Positions 13,201 to 27,729 of a stretch of DNA of 64,000 nucleotides are shown here, piece by piece. The translations under genes were made by a program, and so were the position numbers. The stretch is taken from positions 24,505,638 through 24,569,637 of the forward strand of contig OZ059900.1 of assembly GCA_964057225.1 (NCBI GenBank), in the 5' to 3' direction. The notes beneath the pieces are model-generated. The model made no database searches. It had not been told where the DNA came from and was given only the letters and a program-made list of their open reading frames with translations. Source of the stretch: Auanema rhodensis. Taxonomy: Eukaryota; Nematoda; Chromadorea; Rhabditida; Rhabditidae. Each line of letters opens with the position of its first letter. Position 1 is the stretch's first letter.

Positions 13201-14043
13201 ACTCATGCAATGTCAATGAAACCTAGCTCAAAATTGTTCGTACAACGTCTGGTTCCACTTTCACGACAAAAAAACAGGGGTTAGAAAATTAAGGAAATTA
13301 GCATATTCTGAGGGCACGCCCCTTATGGCTAATATTGATTAAATCGATTTTTGTTCATATGAGTCGTCAAATGCAACGAATTTCAGCGTGTTACATACTA
13401 AAATGAAGCATTTTACATGCTGAACACTAGAAAAATACAAAAACACAGTATTTCCCATGAGAAATATTTTATTATGCTGGAAAACCAGTTTTTGGAAATT
13501 TCGCTGTAAACAAGGTTTTGACTTACGATTTCATGTGTTCAAACTCATGCAATGTCAATGAAACCTAGCTCAAAATTGTTCGTACAACGTCTAGTTCCAC
13601 TTTCACGACAAAAAAACAGGGGTTAGAAAATTAAGGAAATTAGCATATTCTGAGGGCACGCCCCTTATGGCTAATATTGATTAAATCGATTTTTGTTCAT
13701 ATGAGTCGTCAAATGCAACGAATTTCAGCGTGTTACATACTAAAATGAAGCATTTCACATGCTGAACACTAGAAAAATACAAAAACACAGTATTTCCCAT
13801 GAGAAATATTTTATTATGCTGGAAAACCAGTTTTTGGAAATTTCGCTGTAAACAAGGTTTTGACTTACGATTTCATGTGTTCAAACTCATGCAATGTCAA
13901 TGAAACCTAGCTCAAAATTGTTCGTACAACGTCTGGTTCCACTTTCACGACTAAAAAAAAACAGGGGTTAGAAAATTAAGGAAATTAGCATATTCTGAGG
14001 GCACGCCCCTTATGGCTAATATTGATTAAATCGATTTTTGTTC
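10279..14043 (+). repeat. 11-monomer higher-order block, right copy
   Basis: Order e-f-a-b-a-c-d'-a-c-e-d, 3765 bp, matches 1714-5478. The first monomer has a private G-to-A in the GGGGTTAG stretch (near 10542). Its last eight monomers (11305-14043) are the second copy of the 8-mer unit and are followed directly by a third, incomplete one. Confidence 0.85.
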
Positions 14044-16437
14044 ATATGAGTCGTCAAATGCAACGAATTTCAGCGTGTTACATACTAAAATGAAGCATTT
14101 TACATGCTGAACACTAGAAAAATACAAAAACACAGTATTTCCCATGAGAAATATTTTATTATGCTGGAAAACCAGTTTTTGGAAATTTCGCTGTAAACAA
14201 GGTTTTGACTTACGATTTCATGTGTTCAAACTCATGCAATGTCAATGAAACCTAGCTCAAAATTGTTCGTACAACGTCTAGTTCCACTTTCACGACAAAA
14301 AAACAGGGGTTAGAAAATTAAGGAAATTAGCATATTCTGAGGGCACGCCCCCTATGGCTAATATTGATTAAATCGATTTTTGTTCATATGAGTCGTCAAA
14401 TGCAACGAATTTCAGCGTGTTACATACTAAAATGAAGCATTTTACATGCTGAACACTAGAAAAATACAAAAACACAGTATTTCCCATGAGAAATATTTTA
14501 TTATGCTGGAAAACCAGTTTTTGGAAATTTCGCTGTAAACAAGGTTTTGACTTACGATTTCATGTGTTCAAACTCATGCAATGTCAATGAAACCTAGCTC
14601 AAAATTGTTCCTACAACGTCTAGTTCCACTTTCACGACAAAAAAACAGGGGTTAGAAAATTAAGGAAATTAGCATATTCTGAGGGCACGCCCTTTATGGC
14701 TAATATTGATTAAATCGATTTTTGTTCATATGAGTCGTCAAATGCAACGAATTTCAGCGTGTTACATACTAAAATGAAGCATTTCACATGCTGAACACTA
14801 GAAAAATACAAAAACACAGTAATACCCATGAGAAATATTTTATTATGCTGGAAAACCAGTTTTTGGAAATTTCGCTGTAAACAAGGTTTTGACTTACGAT
14901 TTCATGTGTTCAAACTCATGCAATGTCAATGAAACCTAGCTCAAAATTGTTCGTACAACGTCTGGTTCCACTTTCACGACAAAAAAACAGGGGTTAGAAA
15001 ATTAAGGAAATTAGCATATTCTGAGGGCACGCCCCTTATGGCTAATATTGATTAAATCGATTTTTGTTCATATGAGTCGTCAAATGCAACGAATTTCAGC
15101 GTGTTACATACTAAAATGAAGCATTTCACATGCTGAACACTAGAAAAATACAAAAACACAGTATTTCCCATGAGAAATATTTTATTATGCTGGAAAACCA
15201 GTTTTTGGAAATTTCGCTGTAAACAAGGTTTTGACTTACGATTTCATGTGTTCAAACTCATGCAATGTCAATGAAACCTAGCTCAAAATTGTTCGTACAA
15301 CGTCTAGTTCCACTTTCACGACAAAAAAACAGGGGTTAGAAAATTAAGGAAATTAGCATATTCTGAGGGCACGCCCCTTATGGCTAATATTGATTAAATC
15401 GATTTTTGTTCATATGAGTCGTCAAATGCAACGAATTTCAGCGTGTTACATACTAAAATGAAGCATTTTACATGCTGAACACTAGAAAAATACAAAAACA
15501 CAGTATTTCCCATGAGAAATATTTTATTATGCTGGAAAACCAGTTTTTGGAAATTTCGCTGTAAACAAGGTTTTGACTTACGATTTCATGTGTTCAAACT
15601 CATGCAATGTCAATGAAACCTAGCTCAAAATTGTTCCTACAACGTCTAGTTCCACTTTCCCGACAAAAAAACAGGGGTTAGAAAATTAAGGAAATTAGCA
15701 TATTCTGAGGGCACGCCCTTTATGGCTAATATTGATTAAATCGATTTTTGTTCATATGAGTCGTCAAATGCAACGAATTTCAGCGTGTTACATACTAAAA
15801 TGAAGCATTTCACATGCTGAACACTAGAAAAATACAAAAACACAGTAATACCCATGAGAAATATTTTATTATGCTGGAAAACCAGTTTTTGGAAATTTCG
15901 CTGTAAACAAGGTTTTGACTTACGATTTCATGTGTTCAAACTCATGCAATGTCAATGAAACCTAGCTCAAAATTGTTCGTACAACGTCTGGTTCCACTTT
16001 CACGACAAAAAAACAGGGGTTAGAAAATTAAGGAAATTAGCATATTCTGAGGGCACGCCCCTTATGGCTAATATTGATTAAATCGATTTTTGTTCATATG
16101 AGTCGTCAAATGCAACGAATTTCAGCGTGTTACATACTAAAATGAAGCATTTTACATGCTGAACACTAGAAAAATACAAAAACACAGTATTTCCCATGAG
16201 AAATATTTTATTATGCTGGAAAACCAGTTTTTGGAAATTTCGCTGTAAACAAGGTTTTGACTTACGATTTCATGTGTTCAAACTCATGCAATGTCAATGA
16301 AACCTAGCTCAAAATTGTTCGTACAACGTCTAGTTCCACTTTCACGACAAAAAAACAGGGGTTAGAAAATTAAGGAAATTAGCATATTCTGAGGGCACGC
16401 TCCTTATGGCTAATATTGATTAAATCGATTTTTGTTC
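14044..16437 (+). repeat. 8-mer higher-order unit, third copy, seven of eight monomers
   Basis: Order b-a-c-d'-a-c-e repeats the first seven members of the adjacent 11305-14043 unit. The eighth position (16438) is class f instead of d, so the exchange boundary lies at about 16438. Private changes: an A-to-C giving CTTTCCCG near 15660, and a C-to-T in the GC patch near 16401 (CACGCTCC). Confidence 0.78.
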
Positions 16438-16779
16438 ATATGAGTCGTCAAATGCAACGAATTTCAGCGTGTTACATACTAAAATGAAGCATTTTACATG
16501 CTGAACACTAGAAAAATACAAAAACACAGTAATACCCATGAGAAATATTTTATTATGCTGGAAAACCAGTTTTTGGAAATTTCGCTGTAAACAAGGTTTT
16601 GACTTACGATTTCATGTGTTCAAACTCATGCAATGTCAATGAAACCTAGCTCAAAATTGTTAATACAATGTCTAGTTCCACTTTCACGACAAAAAAACAG
16701 GGGTTAGAAAATTAAGGAAATTAGCATATTCTGAGGGCACGCCCTTTATGGCTAATATTGATTAAATCGATTTTTGTTC

Positions 16780-18837
16780 ATATGAGTCGTCAAATGCAAC
16801 GAATTTCAGCGTGTTACATACTAAAATGAAGCATTTTACATGCTGAACACTAGAAAAATACAAAAACACAGTATTTCCCATGAGAAATATTTTATTATGC
16901 TGGAAAACCAGTTTTTGGAAATTTCGCTGTAAACAAGGTTTTGACTTACGATTTCATGTGTTCAAACTCATGCAATGTCAATGAAACCTAGCTCAAAATT
17001 GTTCGTACAACGTCTAGTTCCACTTTCACGACTAAAAAACAGGGGTTAGAAAATTAAGGAAATTAGCATATTCTGAGGGCACGCCCCTTATGGCTAATAT
17101 TGATTAAATCGATTTTTGTTCATATGAGTCGTCAAATGCAACGAATTTCAGCGTGTTACATACTAAAATGAAGCATTTCACATGCTGAACACTAGAAAAA
17201 TACAAAAACACAGTATTTCCCATGAGAAATATTTTATTATGCTGGAAAACCAGTTTTTGGAAATTTCGCTGTAAACAAGGTTTTGACTTACGATTTCATG
17301 TGTTCAAACTCATGCAATGTCAATGAAACCTAGCTCAAAATTGTTCGTACAACGTCTGGTTCCACTTTCACGACTAAAAAAAAACAGGGGTTAGAAAATT
17401 AAGGAAATTAGCATATTCTGAGGGCACGCCCCTTATGGCTAATATTGATTAAATCGATTTTTGTTCATATGAGTCGTCAAATGCAACGAATTTCAGCGTG
17501 TTACATACTAAAATGAAGCATTTTACATGCTGAACACTAGAAAAATACAAAAACACAGTATTTCCCATGAGAAATATTTTATTATGCTGGAAAACCAGTT
17601 TTTGGAAATTTCGCTGTAAACAAGGTTTTGACTTACGATTTCATGTGTTCAAACTCATGCAATGTCAATGAAACCTAGCTCAAAATTGTTCGTACAACGT
17701 CTAGTTCCACTTTCACGACAAAAAAACAGGGGTTAGAAAATTAAGGAAATTAGCATATTCTGAGGGCACGCCCCTTATGGCTAATATTGATTAAATCGAT
17801 TTTTGTTCATATGAGTCGTCAAATGCAACGAATTTCAGCGTGTTACATACTAAAATGAAGCATTTTACATGCTGAACACTAGAAAAATACAAAAACACAG
17901 TATTTCCCATGAGAAATATTTTATTATGCTGGAAAACCAGTTTTTGGAAATTTCGCTGTAAACAAGGTTTTGACTTACGATTTCATGTGTTCAAACTCAT
18001 GCAATGTCAATGAAACCTAGCTCAAAATTGTTCGTACAACGTCTAGTTCCACTTTCACTACTAAAAAACAGGGGTTAGAAAATTAAGGAAATTAGCATAT
18101 TCTGAGGGCACGCCCCTTATGGCTAATATTGATTAAATCGATTTTTGTTCATATGAGTCGTCAAATGCAACGAATTTCAGCGTGTTACATACTAAAATGA
18201 AGCATTTCACATGCTGAACACTAGAAAAATACAAAAACACAGTATTTCCCATGAGAAATATTTTATTATGCTGGAAAACCAGTTTTTGGAAATTTCGCTG
18301 TAAACAAGGTTTTGACTTACGATTTCATGTGTTCAAACTCATGCAATGTCAATGAAACCTAGCTCAAAATTGTTCGTACAACGTCTGGTTCCACTTTCAC
18401 GACTAAAAAAAAACAGGGGTTAGAAAATTAAGGAAATTAGCATATTCTGAGGGCACGCCCCTTATGGCTAATATTGATTAAATCGATTTTTGTTCATATG
18501 AGTCGTCAAATGCAACGAATTTCAGCGTGTTACATACTAAAATGAAGCATTTTACATGCTGAACACTAGAAAAATACAAAAACACAGTATTTCCCATGAG
18601 AAATATTTTATTATGCTGGAAAACCAGTTTTTGGAAATTTCGCTGTAAACAAGGTTTTGACTTACGATTTCATGTGTTCAAACTCATGCAATGTCAATGA
18701 AACCTAGCTCAAAATTGTTCGTACAACGTCTAGTTCCACTTTCACGACAAAAAAACAGGGGTTAGAAAATTAAGGAAATTAGCATATTCTGAGGGCACGC
18801 CCCTTATGGCTAATATTGATTAAATCGATTTTTGTTC
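16780..18837 (+). repeat. Tandem trimer higher-order repeat g-d-e, two copies
   Basis: Two 1029-bp units lie at 16780-17808 and 17809-18837. Each has a class g monomer (C-T before the A-run), a class d monomer (C58, G237, long A-run) and a baseline monomer. The second copy has a G-to-T near the A-run of its first monomer (ACTACT instead of ACGACT). These units contain the last long A-run monomers of the left arm; after 18496 all copies are 342 bp. Confidence 0.82.
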
Positions 18838-19521
18838 ATATGAGTCGTCAAATGCAACGAATTTCAGCGTGTTACATACTAAAATGAAGCATTTTACATG
18901 CTGAACACTAGAAAAATACAAAAACACAGTAATACCCATGAGAAATATTTTATTATGCTGGAAAACCAGTTTTTGGAAATTTCGCTGTAAACAAGGATTT
19001 GACTTACGATTTCATGTGTTCAAACTCATGCAATGTCAATGAAACCTAGCTCAAAATTGTTAATACAATGTCTAGTTCCACTTTCACGACAAAAAAACAG
19101 GGGTTAGAAAATTAAGGAAATTAGCATATTCTGAGGGCACGCCCTTTATGGCTAATATTGATTAAATCGATTTTTGTTCATATGAGTCGTCAAATGCAAC
19201 GAATTTCAGCGTGTTACATACTAAAATGAAGCATTTTACATGCTGAACACTAGAAAAATACAAAAACACAGTATTTCCCATGAGAAATATTTTATTATGC
19301 TGGAAAACCAGTTTTTGGAAATTTCGCTGTAAACAAGGTTTTGACTTACGATTTCATGTGTTCAAACTCATGCAATGTCAATGAAACCTAGCTCAAAAAT
19401 GTTCGTACAACGTCTAGTTCCACTTTCACGACTAAAAAACAGGGGTTAGAAAATTAAGGAAATTAGCATATTCTGAGGGCACGCCCCTTATGGCTAATAT
19501 TGATTAAATCGATTTTTGTTC

Positions 19522-22500
19522 ATATGAGTCGTCAAATGCAACGAATTTCAGCGTGTTACATACTAAAATGAAGCATTTTACATGCTGAACACTAGAAAAA
19601 TACAAAAACACAGTATTTCCCATGAGAAATATTTTATTATGCTGGAAAACCAGTTTTTGGAAATTTCGCTGTAAACAAGGTTTTGACTTACGATTTCATG
19701 TGTTCAAACTCATGCAATGTCAATGAAACCTAGCTCAAAATTGTTCGTACAACGTCTAGTTCCACTTTCACGACAAAAAAACAGGGGTTAGAAAATTAAG
19801 GAAATTAGCATATTCTGAGGGCACGCCCCTTATGGCTAATATTGATTAAAGCGATTTTTGTTCATATGAGTCGTCAAATGCAACGAATTTCAGCGTGTTA
19901 CATACTAAAATGAAGCATTTTACATGCTGAACACTAGAAAAATACAAAAACACAGTAATACCCATGAGAAATATTTTATTATGCTGGAAAACCAGTTTTT
20001 GGAAATTTCGCTGTAAACAAGGTTTTGACTTACGATTTCATGTGTTCAAACTCATGCAATGTCAATGAAACCTAGCTCAAAATTGTTAATACAATGTCTA
20101 GTTCCACTTTCACGACAAAAAAACAGGGGTTAGAAAATTAAGGAAATTAGCATATTCTGAGGGCACGCCCTTTATGGCTAATATTGATTAAATCGATTTT
20201 TGTTCATATGAGTCGTCAAATGCAACGAATTTCAGCGTGTTACATACTAAAATGAAGCATTTTACATGCTGAACACTAGAAAAATACAAAAACACAGTAT
20301 TTCCCATGAGAAATATTTTATTATGCTGGAAAACCAGTTTTTGGAAATTTCGCTGTAAACAAGGTTTTGACTTACGATTTCATGTGTTCAAACTCATGCA
20401 ATGTCAATGAAACCTAGCTCAAAATTGTTTGTACAACGTCTAGTTCCACTTTCACGACTAAAAAACAGGGGTTAGAAAATTAAGGAAATTAGCATATTCT
20501 GAGGGCACGCCCCTTATGGCTAATATTGATTAAATCGATTTTTGTTCATATGAGTCGTCAAATGCAACGAATTTCAGCGTGTTACATACTAAAATGAAGC
20601 ATTTCACATGCTGAACACTAGAAAAATACAAAAACACAGTATTTCCCATGAGAAATATTTTATTATGCTGGAAAACCAGTTTTTGGAAATTTCGCTGTAA
20701 ACAAGGTTTTGACTTACGATTTCATGTGTTCAAACTCATGCAATGTCAATGAAACCTAGCTCAAAATTGTTCGTACAACGTCTGGTTCCACTTTCACGAC
20801 AAAAAAACAGGGGTTAGAAAATTAAGGAAATTAGCATATTCTGAGGGCACGCCCCTTATGGCTAATATTGATTAAATCGATTTTTGTTCATATGAGTCGT
20901 CAAATGCAACGAATTTCAGCGTGTTACATACTAAAATGAAGCATTTTACATGCTGAACACTAGAAAAATACAAAAACACAGTATTTCCCATGAGAAATAT
21001 TTTATTATGCTGGAAAACCAGTTTTTGGAAATTTCGCTGTAAACAAGGTTTTGACTTACGATTTCATGTGTTCAAACTCATGCAATGTCAATGAAACCTA
21101 GCTCAAAATTGTTCGTACAACGTCTAGTTCCACTTTCACGACAAAAAAACAGGGGTTAGAAAATTAAGGAAATTAGCATATTCTGAGGGCACGCCCCTTA
21201 TGGCTAATATTGATTAAATCGATTTTTGTTCATATGAGTCGTCAAATGCAACGAATTTCAGCGTGTTACATACTAAAATGAAGCATTTTACATGCTGAAC
21301 ACTAGAAAAATACAAAAACACAGTAATACCCATGAGAAATATTTTATTATGCTGGAAAACCAGTTTTTGGAAATTTCGCTGTAAACAAGGTTTTGACTTA
21401 CGATTTCATGTGTTCAAACTCATGCAATGTCAATGAAACCTAGCTCAAAATTGTTAATACAATGTCTAGTTCCACTTTCACGACAAAAAAACAGGGGTTA
21501 GAAAATTAAGGAAATTAGCATATTCTGAGGGCACGCCCTTTATGGCTAATATTGATTAAATCGATTTTTGTTCATATGAGTCGTCAAATGCAACGAATTT
21601 CAGCGTGTTACATACTAAAATGAAGCATTTTACATGCTGAACACTAGAAAAATACAAAAACACAGTATTTCCCATGAGAAATATTTTATTATGCTGGAAA
21701 ACCAGTTTTTGGAAATTTCGCTGTAAACAAGGTTTTGACTTACGATTTCATGTGTTCAAACTCATGCAATGTCAATGAAACCTAGCTCAAAATTGTTCGT
21801 ACAACGTCTAGTTCCACTTTCACGACTAAAAAACAGGGGTTAGAAAATTAAGGAAATTAGCATATTCTGAGGGCACGCCCCTTATGGCTAATATTGATTA
21901 AATCGATTTTTGTTCATATGAGTCGTCAAATGCAACGAATTTCAGCGTGTTACATACTAAAATGAAGCATTTTACATGCTGAACACTAGAAAAATACAAA
22001 AACACAGTATTTCCCATGAGAAATATTTTATTATGCTGGAAAACCAGTTTTTGGAAATTTCGCTGTAAACAAGGTTTTGACTTACGATTTCATGTGTTCA
22101 AACTCATGCAATGTCAATGAAACCTAGCTCAAAATTGTTCGTACAACGTCTAGTTCCACTTTCACGACAAAAAAACAGGGGTTAGAAAATTAAGGAAATT
22201 AGCATATTCTGAGGGCACGCCCCTTATGGCTAATATTGATTAAATCGATTTTTGTTCATATGAGTCGTCAAATGCAACGAATTTCAGCGTGTTACATACT
22301 AAAATGAAGCATTTTACATGCTGAACACTAGAAAAATACAAAAACACAGTAATACCCATGAGAAATATTTTATTATGCTGGAAAACCAGTTTTTGGAAAT
22401 TTCGCTGTAAACAAGGTTTTGACTTACGATTTCATGTGTTCAAACTCATGCAATGTCAATGAAACCTAGCTCAAAATTGTTAATACAATGTCTAGTTCCA

Positions 22501-24309
22501 CTTTCACGACAAAAAAACAGGGGTTAGAAAATTAAGGAAATTAGCATATTCTGAGGGCACGCCCTTTATGGCTAATATTGATTAAATCGATTTTTGTTCA
22601 TATGAGTCGTCAAATGCAACGAATTTCAGCGTGTTACATACTAAAATGAAGCATTTTACATGCTGAACACTAGAAAAATACAAAAACACAGTATTTCCCA
22701 TGAGAAATATTTTATTATGCTGGAAAACCAGTTTTTGGAAATTTCGCTGTAAACAAGGTTTTGACTTACGATTTCATGTGTTCAAACTCATGCAATGTCA
22801 ATGAAACCTAGCTCAAAATTGTTCGTACAACGTCTAGTTCCACTTTCACGACTAAAAAACAGGGGTTAGAAAATTAAGGAAATTAGCATATTCTGAGGGC
22901 ACGCCCCTTATGGCTAATATTGATTAAATCGATTTTTGTTCATATGAGTCGTCAAATGCAACGAATTTCAGCGTGTTACATACTAAAATGAAGCATTTCA
23001 CATGCTGAACACTAGAAAAATACAAAAACACAGTATTTCCCATGAGAAATATTTTATTATGCTGGAAAACCAGTTTTTGGAAATTTCGCTGTAAACAAGG
23101 TTTTGACTTACGATTTCATGTGTTCAAACTCATGCAATGTCAATGAAACCTAGCTCAAAATTGTTCGTACAACGTCTGGTTCCACTTTCACGACAAAAAA
23201 ACAGGGGTTAGAAAATTAAGGAAATTAGCATATTCTGAGGGCACGCCCCTTATGGCTAATATTGATTAAATCGATTTTTGTTCATATGAGTCGTCAAATG
23301 CAACGAATTTCAGCGTGTTACATACTAAAATGAAGCATTTTACATGCTGAACACTAGAAAAATACAAAAACACAGTATTTCCCATGAGAAATATTTTATT
23401 ATGCTGGAAAACCAGTTTTTGGAAATTTCGCTGTAAACAAGGTTTTGACTTACGATTTCATGTGTTCAAACTCATGCAATGTCAATGAAACCTAGCTCAA
23501 AATTGTTCGTACAACGTCTAGTTCCACTTTCACGACAAAAAAACAGGGGTTAGAAAATTAAGGAAATTAGCATATTCTGAGGGCACGCCCCTTATGGCTA
23601 ATATTGATTAAATCGATTTTTGTTCATATGAGTCGTCAAATGCAACGAATTTCAGCGTGTTACATACTAAAATGAAGCATTTTACATGCTGAACACTAGA
23701 AAAATACAAAAACACAGTAATACCCATGAGAAATATTTTATTATGCTGGAAAACCAGTTTTTGGAAATTTCGCTGTAAACAAGGTTTTGACTTACGATTT
23801 CATGTGTTCAAACTCATGCAATGTCAATGAAACCTAGCTCAAAATTGTTAATACAATGTCTAGTTCCACTTTCACGACAAAAAAACAGGGGTTAGAAAAT
23901 TAAGGAAATTAGCATATTCTGAGGGCACGCCCTTTATGGCTAATATTGATTAAATCGATTTTTGTTCATATGAGTCGTCAAATGCAACGAATTTCAGCGT
24001 GTTACATACTAAAATGAAGCATTTTACATGCTGAACACTAGAAAAATACAAAAACACAGTATTTCCCATGAGAAATATTTTATTATGCTGGAAAACCAGT
24101 TTTTGGAAATTTCGCTGTAAACAAGGTTTTGACTTACGATTTCATGTGTTCAAACTCATGCAATGTCAATGAAACCTAGCTCAAAATTGTTCGTACAACG
24201 TCTAGTTCCACTTTCACGACTAAAAAACAGGGGTTAGAAAATTAAGGAAATTAGCATATTCTGAGGGCACGCCCCTTATGGCTAATATTGATTAAATCGA
24301 TTTTTGTTC
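19522..24309 (+). repeat. 7-mer higher-order repeat e-f-g-d*-e-f-g, two tandem copies
   Basis: Units of 2394 bp occupy 19522-21915 and 21916-24309. Each is baseline, f, g, then a monomer with C58 and G237 but a normal A-run (d*), then baseline, f, g. The e-f-g trimer also occurs once immediately upstream (18496-19521), so a trimer seems to have been expanded and then joined with d* into a 7-mer. Class f is easy to score: it changes TTCGTACAACG to TTAATACAATG and carries AATACCC and CCCTTTA together. Private changes: TCGAT to GCGAT near 19850 and T225 in the monomer at 20206. Confidence 0.85.
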
Positions 24310-26019
24310 ATATGAGTCGTCAAATGCAACGAATTTCAGCGTGTTACATACTAAAATGAAGCATTTTACATGCTGAACACTAGAAAAATACAAAAACACA
24401 GTATTTCCCATGAGAAATATTTTATTATGCTGGAAAACCAGTTTTTGGAAATTTCGCTGTAAACAAGGTTTTGACTTACGATTTCATGTGTTCAAACTCA
24501 TGCAATGTCAATGAAACCCAGCTCAAAATTGTTCGTACAACGTCTAGTTCCACTTTCACGACAAAAAAACAGGGGTTAGAAAATTAAGGAAATTAGCATA
24601 TTCTGAGGGCACGCCCCTTATGGCTAATATTGATTAAATCGATTTTTGTTCATATGAGTCGTCAAATGCAACGAATTTCAGCGTGTTACATACTAAAATG
24701 AAGCATTTTACATGCTGAACACTAGAAAAATACAAAAACACAGTATTTCTCATGAGAAATATTTTATTATGCTGGAAAACCAGTTTTTGGAAATTTCGCT
24801 GTAAACAAGGTTTTGACTTACGATTTCATGTGTTCAAACTCATGCAATGTCAATGAAACCCAGCTCAAAATTGTTCGTACAACGTCTAGTTCCACTTTCA
24901 CGACAAAAAAACAGGGGTTAGAAAATTAAGGAAATTAGCATATTCTGAGGGCACGCCCCTTATGGCTAATATTGATTAAATCGATTTTTGTTCATATGAG
25001 TCGTCAAATGCAACGAATTTCAGCGTGTTACATACTAAAATGAAGCATTTTACATGCTGAACACTAGAAAAATACAAAAACACAGTATTTCCCATGAGAA
25101 ATATTTTATTATGCTGGAAAACCAGTTTTTGGAAATTTCGCTGTAAACAAGGTTTTGACTTACGATTTCATGTGTTCAAACTCATGCAATGTCAATGAAA
25201 CCTAGCTCAAAATTGTTCGTACAACGTCTAGTTCCACTTTCACGACAAAAAAACAGGGGTTAGAAAATTAAGGAAATTAGCATATTCTGAGGGCACGCCC
25301 CTTATGGCTAATATTGATTAAATCGATTTTTGTTCATATGAGTCGTCAAATGCAACGAATTTCAGCGTGTTACATACTAAAATGAAGCATTTCACATGCT
25401 GAACACTAGAAAAATACAAAAACACAGTAATACCCATGAGAAATATTTTATTATGCTGGAAAACCAGTTTTTGGAAATTTCGCTGTAAACAAGGTTTTGA
25501 CTTACGATTTCATGTGTTCAAACTCATGCAATGTCAATGAAACCCAGCTCAAAATTGTTCGTACAACGTCTAGTTCCACTTTCACGACAAAAAAACAGGG
25601 GTTAGAAAATTAAGGAAATTAGCATATTCTGAGGGCACGCCCCTTATGGCTAATATTGATTAAATCGATTTTTGTTCATATGAGTCGTCAAATGCAACGA
25701 ATTTCAGCGTGTTACATACTAAAATGAAGCATTTTACATGCTGAACACTAGAAAAATACAAAAACACAGTATTTCCCATGAGAAATATTTTATTATGCTG
25801 GAAAACCAGTTTTTGGAAATTTCGCTGTAAACAAGGTTTTGACTTACGATTTCATGTGTTCAAACTCATGCAATGTCAATGAATCCTAGCTCAAAATTGT
25901 TCGTACAACGTCTAGTTCCACTTTCACGACAAAAAAACAGGGGTTAGAAAATTAAGGAAATTAGCATATTCTGAGGGCACGCCCCTTATGGCTAATATTG
26001 ATTAAATCGATTTTTGTTC

Positions 26020-27729
26020 ATATGAGTCGTCAAATGCAACGAATTTCAGCGTGTTACATACTAAAATGAAGCATTTCACATGCTGAACACTAGAAAAATA
26101 CAAAAACACAGTAATACCCATGAGAAATATTTTATTATGCTGGAAAACCAGTTTTTGGAAATTTCGCTGTAAACAAGGTTTTGACTTACGATTTCATGTG
26201 TTCAAACTCATGCAATGTCAATGAAACCTAGCTCAAAATTGTTCGTACAACGTCTAGTTCCACTTTCACGACAAAAAAACAGGGGTTAGAAAATTAAGGA
26301 AATTAGCATATTCTGAGGGCACGCCCCTTATGGCTAATATTGATTAAATCGATTTTTGTTCATATGATTCGTCAAATGCAACGAATTTCAGCGTGTTACA
26401 TACTAAAATGAACCATTTTACATGCTGAACACTAGAAAAATACAAAAACACAGTAATACCCATGAGAAATATTTTATTATGCTGGAAAACCAGTTTTTGG
26501 AAATTTCGCTGTAAACAAGGTTTTGACTTACGATTTCATGTGTTCAAACTCATGCAATGTCAATGAAACCTAGCTCAAAATTGTTAATACAATGTCTAGT
26601 TCCACTTTCACGACAAAAAAACAGGGGTTAGAAAATTAAGGAAATTAGCATATTCTGAGGGCACGCCCTTTATGGCTAATATTGATTAAATCGATTTTTG
26701 TTCATATGAGTCGTCAAATGCAACGAATTTCAGCGTGTTACATACTAAAATGAAGCATTTTACATGCTGAACACTAGAAAAATACAAAAACACAGTATTT
26801 CCCATGAGAAATATTTTATTATGCTGGAAAACCAGTTTTTGGAAATTTCGCTGTAAACAAGGTTTTGACTTACGATTTCATGTGTTCAAACTCATGCAAT
26901 GTCAATGAAACCTAGCTCAAAATTGTTCGTACAACGTCTAGTTCCACTTTCACGACTAAAAAACAGGGGTTAGAAAATTAAGGAAATTAGCATATTCTGA
27001 GGGCACGCCCCTTATGGCTAATATTGATTAAATCGATTTTTGTTCATATGAGTCGTCAAATGCAACGAATTTCAGCGTGTTACATACTAAAATGAAGCAT
27101 TTTACATGCTGAACACTAGAAAAATACAAAAACACAGTATTTCCCATGAGAAATATTTTATTATGCTGGAAAACCAGTTTTTGGAAATTTCGCTGTAAAC
27201 AAGGTTTTGACTTACGATTTCATGTGTTCAAACTCATGCAATGTCAATGAAACCCAGCTCAAAATTGTTCGTACAACGTCTAGTTCCACTTTCACGACAA
27301 AAAAACAGGGGTTAGAAAATTAAGGAAATTAGCATATTCTGAGGGCACGCCCCTTATGGCTAATATTGATTAAATCGATTTTTGTTCATATGAGTCGTCA
27401 AATGCAACGAATTTCAGCGTGTTACATACTAAAATGAAGCATTTTACATGCTGAACACTAGAAAAATACAAAAACACAGTATTTCCCATGAGAAATATTT
27501 TATTATGCTGGAAAACCAGTTTTTGGAAATTTCGCTGTAAACAAGGTTTTGACTTACGATTTCATGTGTTCAAACTCATGCAATGTCAATGAAACCTAGC
27601 TCAAAATTGTTCCTACAACGTCTAGTTCCACTTTCACGACAAAAAAACAGGGGTTAGAAAATTAAGGAAATTAGCATATTCTGAGGGCACGCCCTTTATG
27701 GCTAATATTGATTAAATCGATTTTTGTTC
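26020..27729 (+). repeat. Five-monomer duplicated block, copy 1
   Basis: The five monomers are a C58+A95/A97 form with A237, a special class f, then g, h and a. The class f copy (26362) has two rare changes, ATGATTCG for ATGAGTCG and GAACCATT for GAAGCATT. Both recur only at 28756, 2394 bp (seven monomers) downstream, which ties this block to 28414-30123. Confidence 0.83.
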
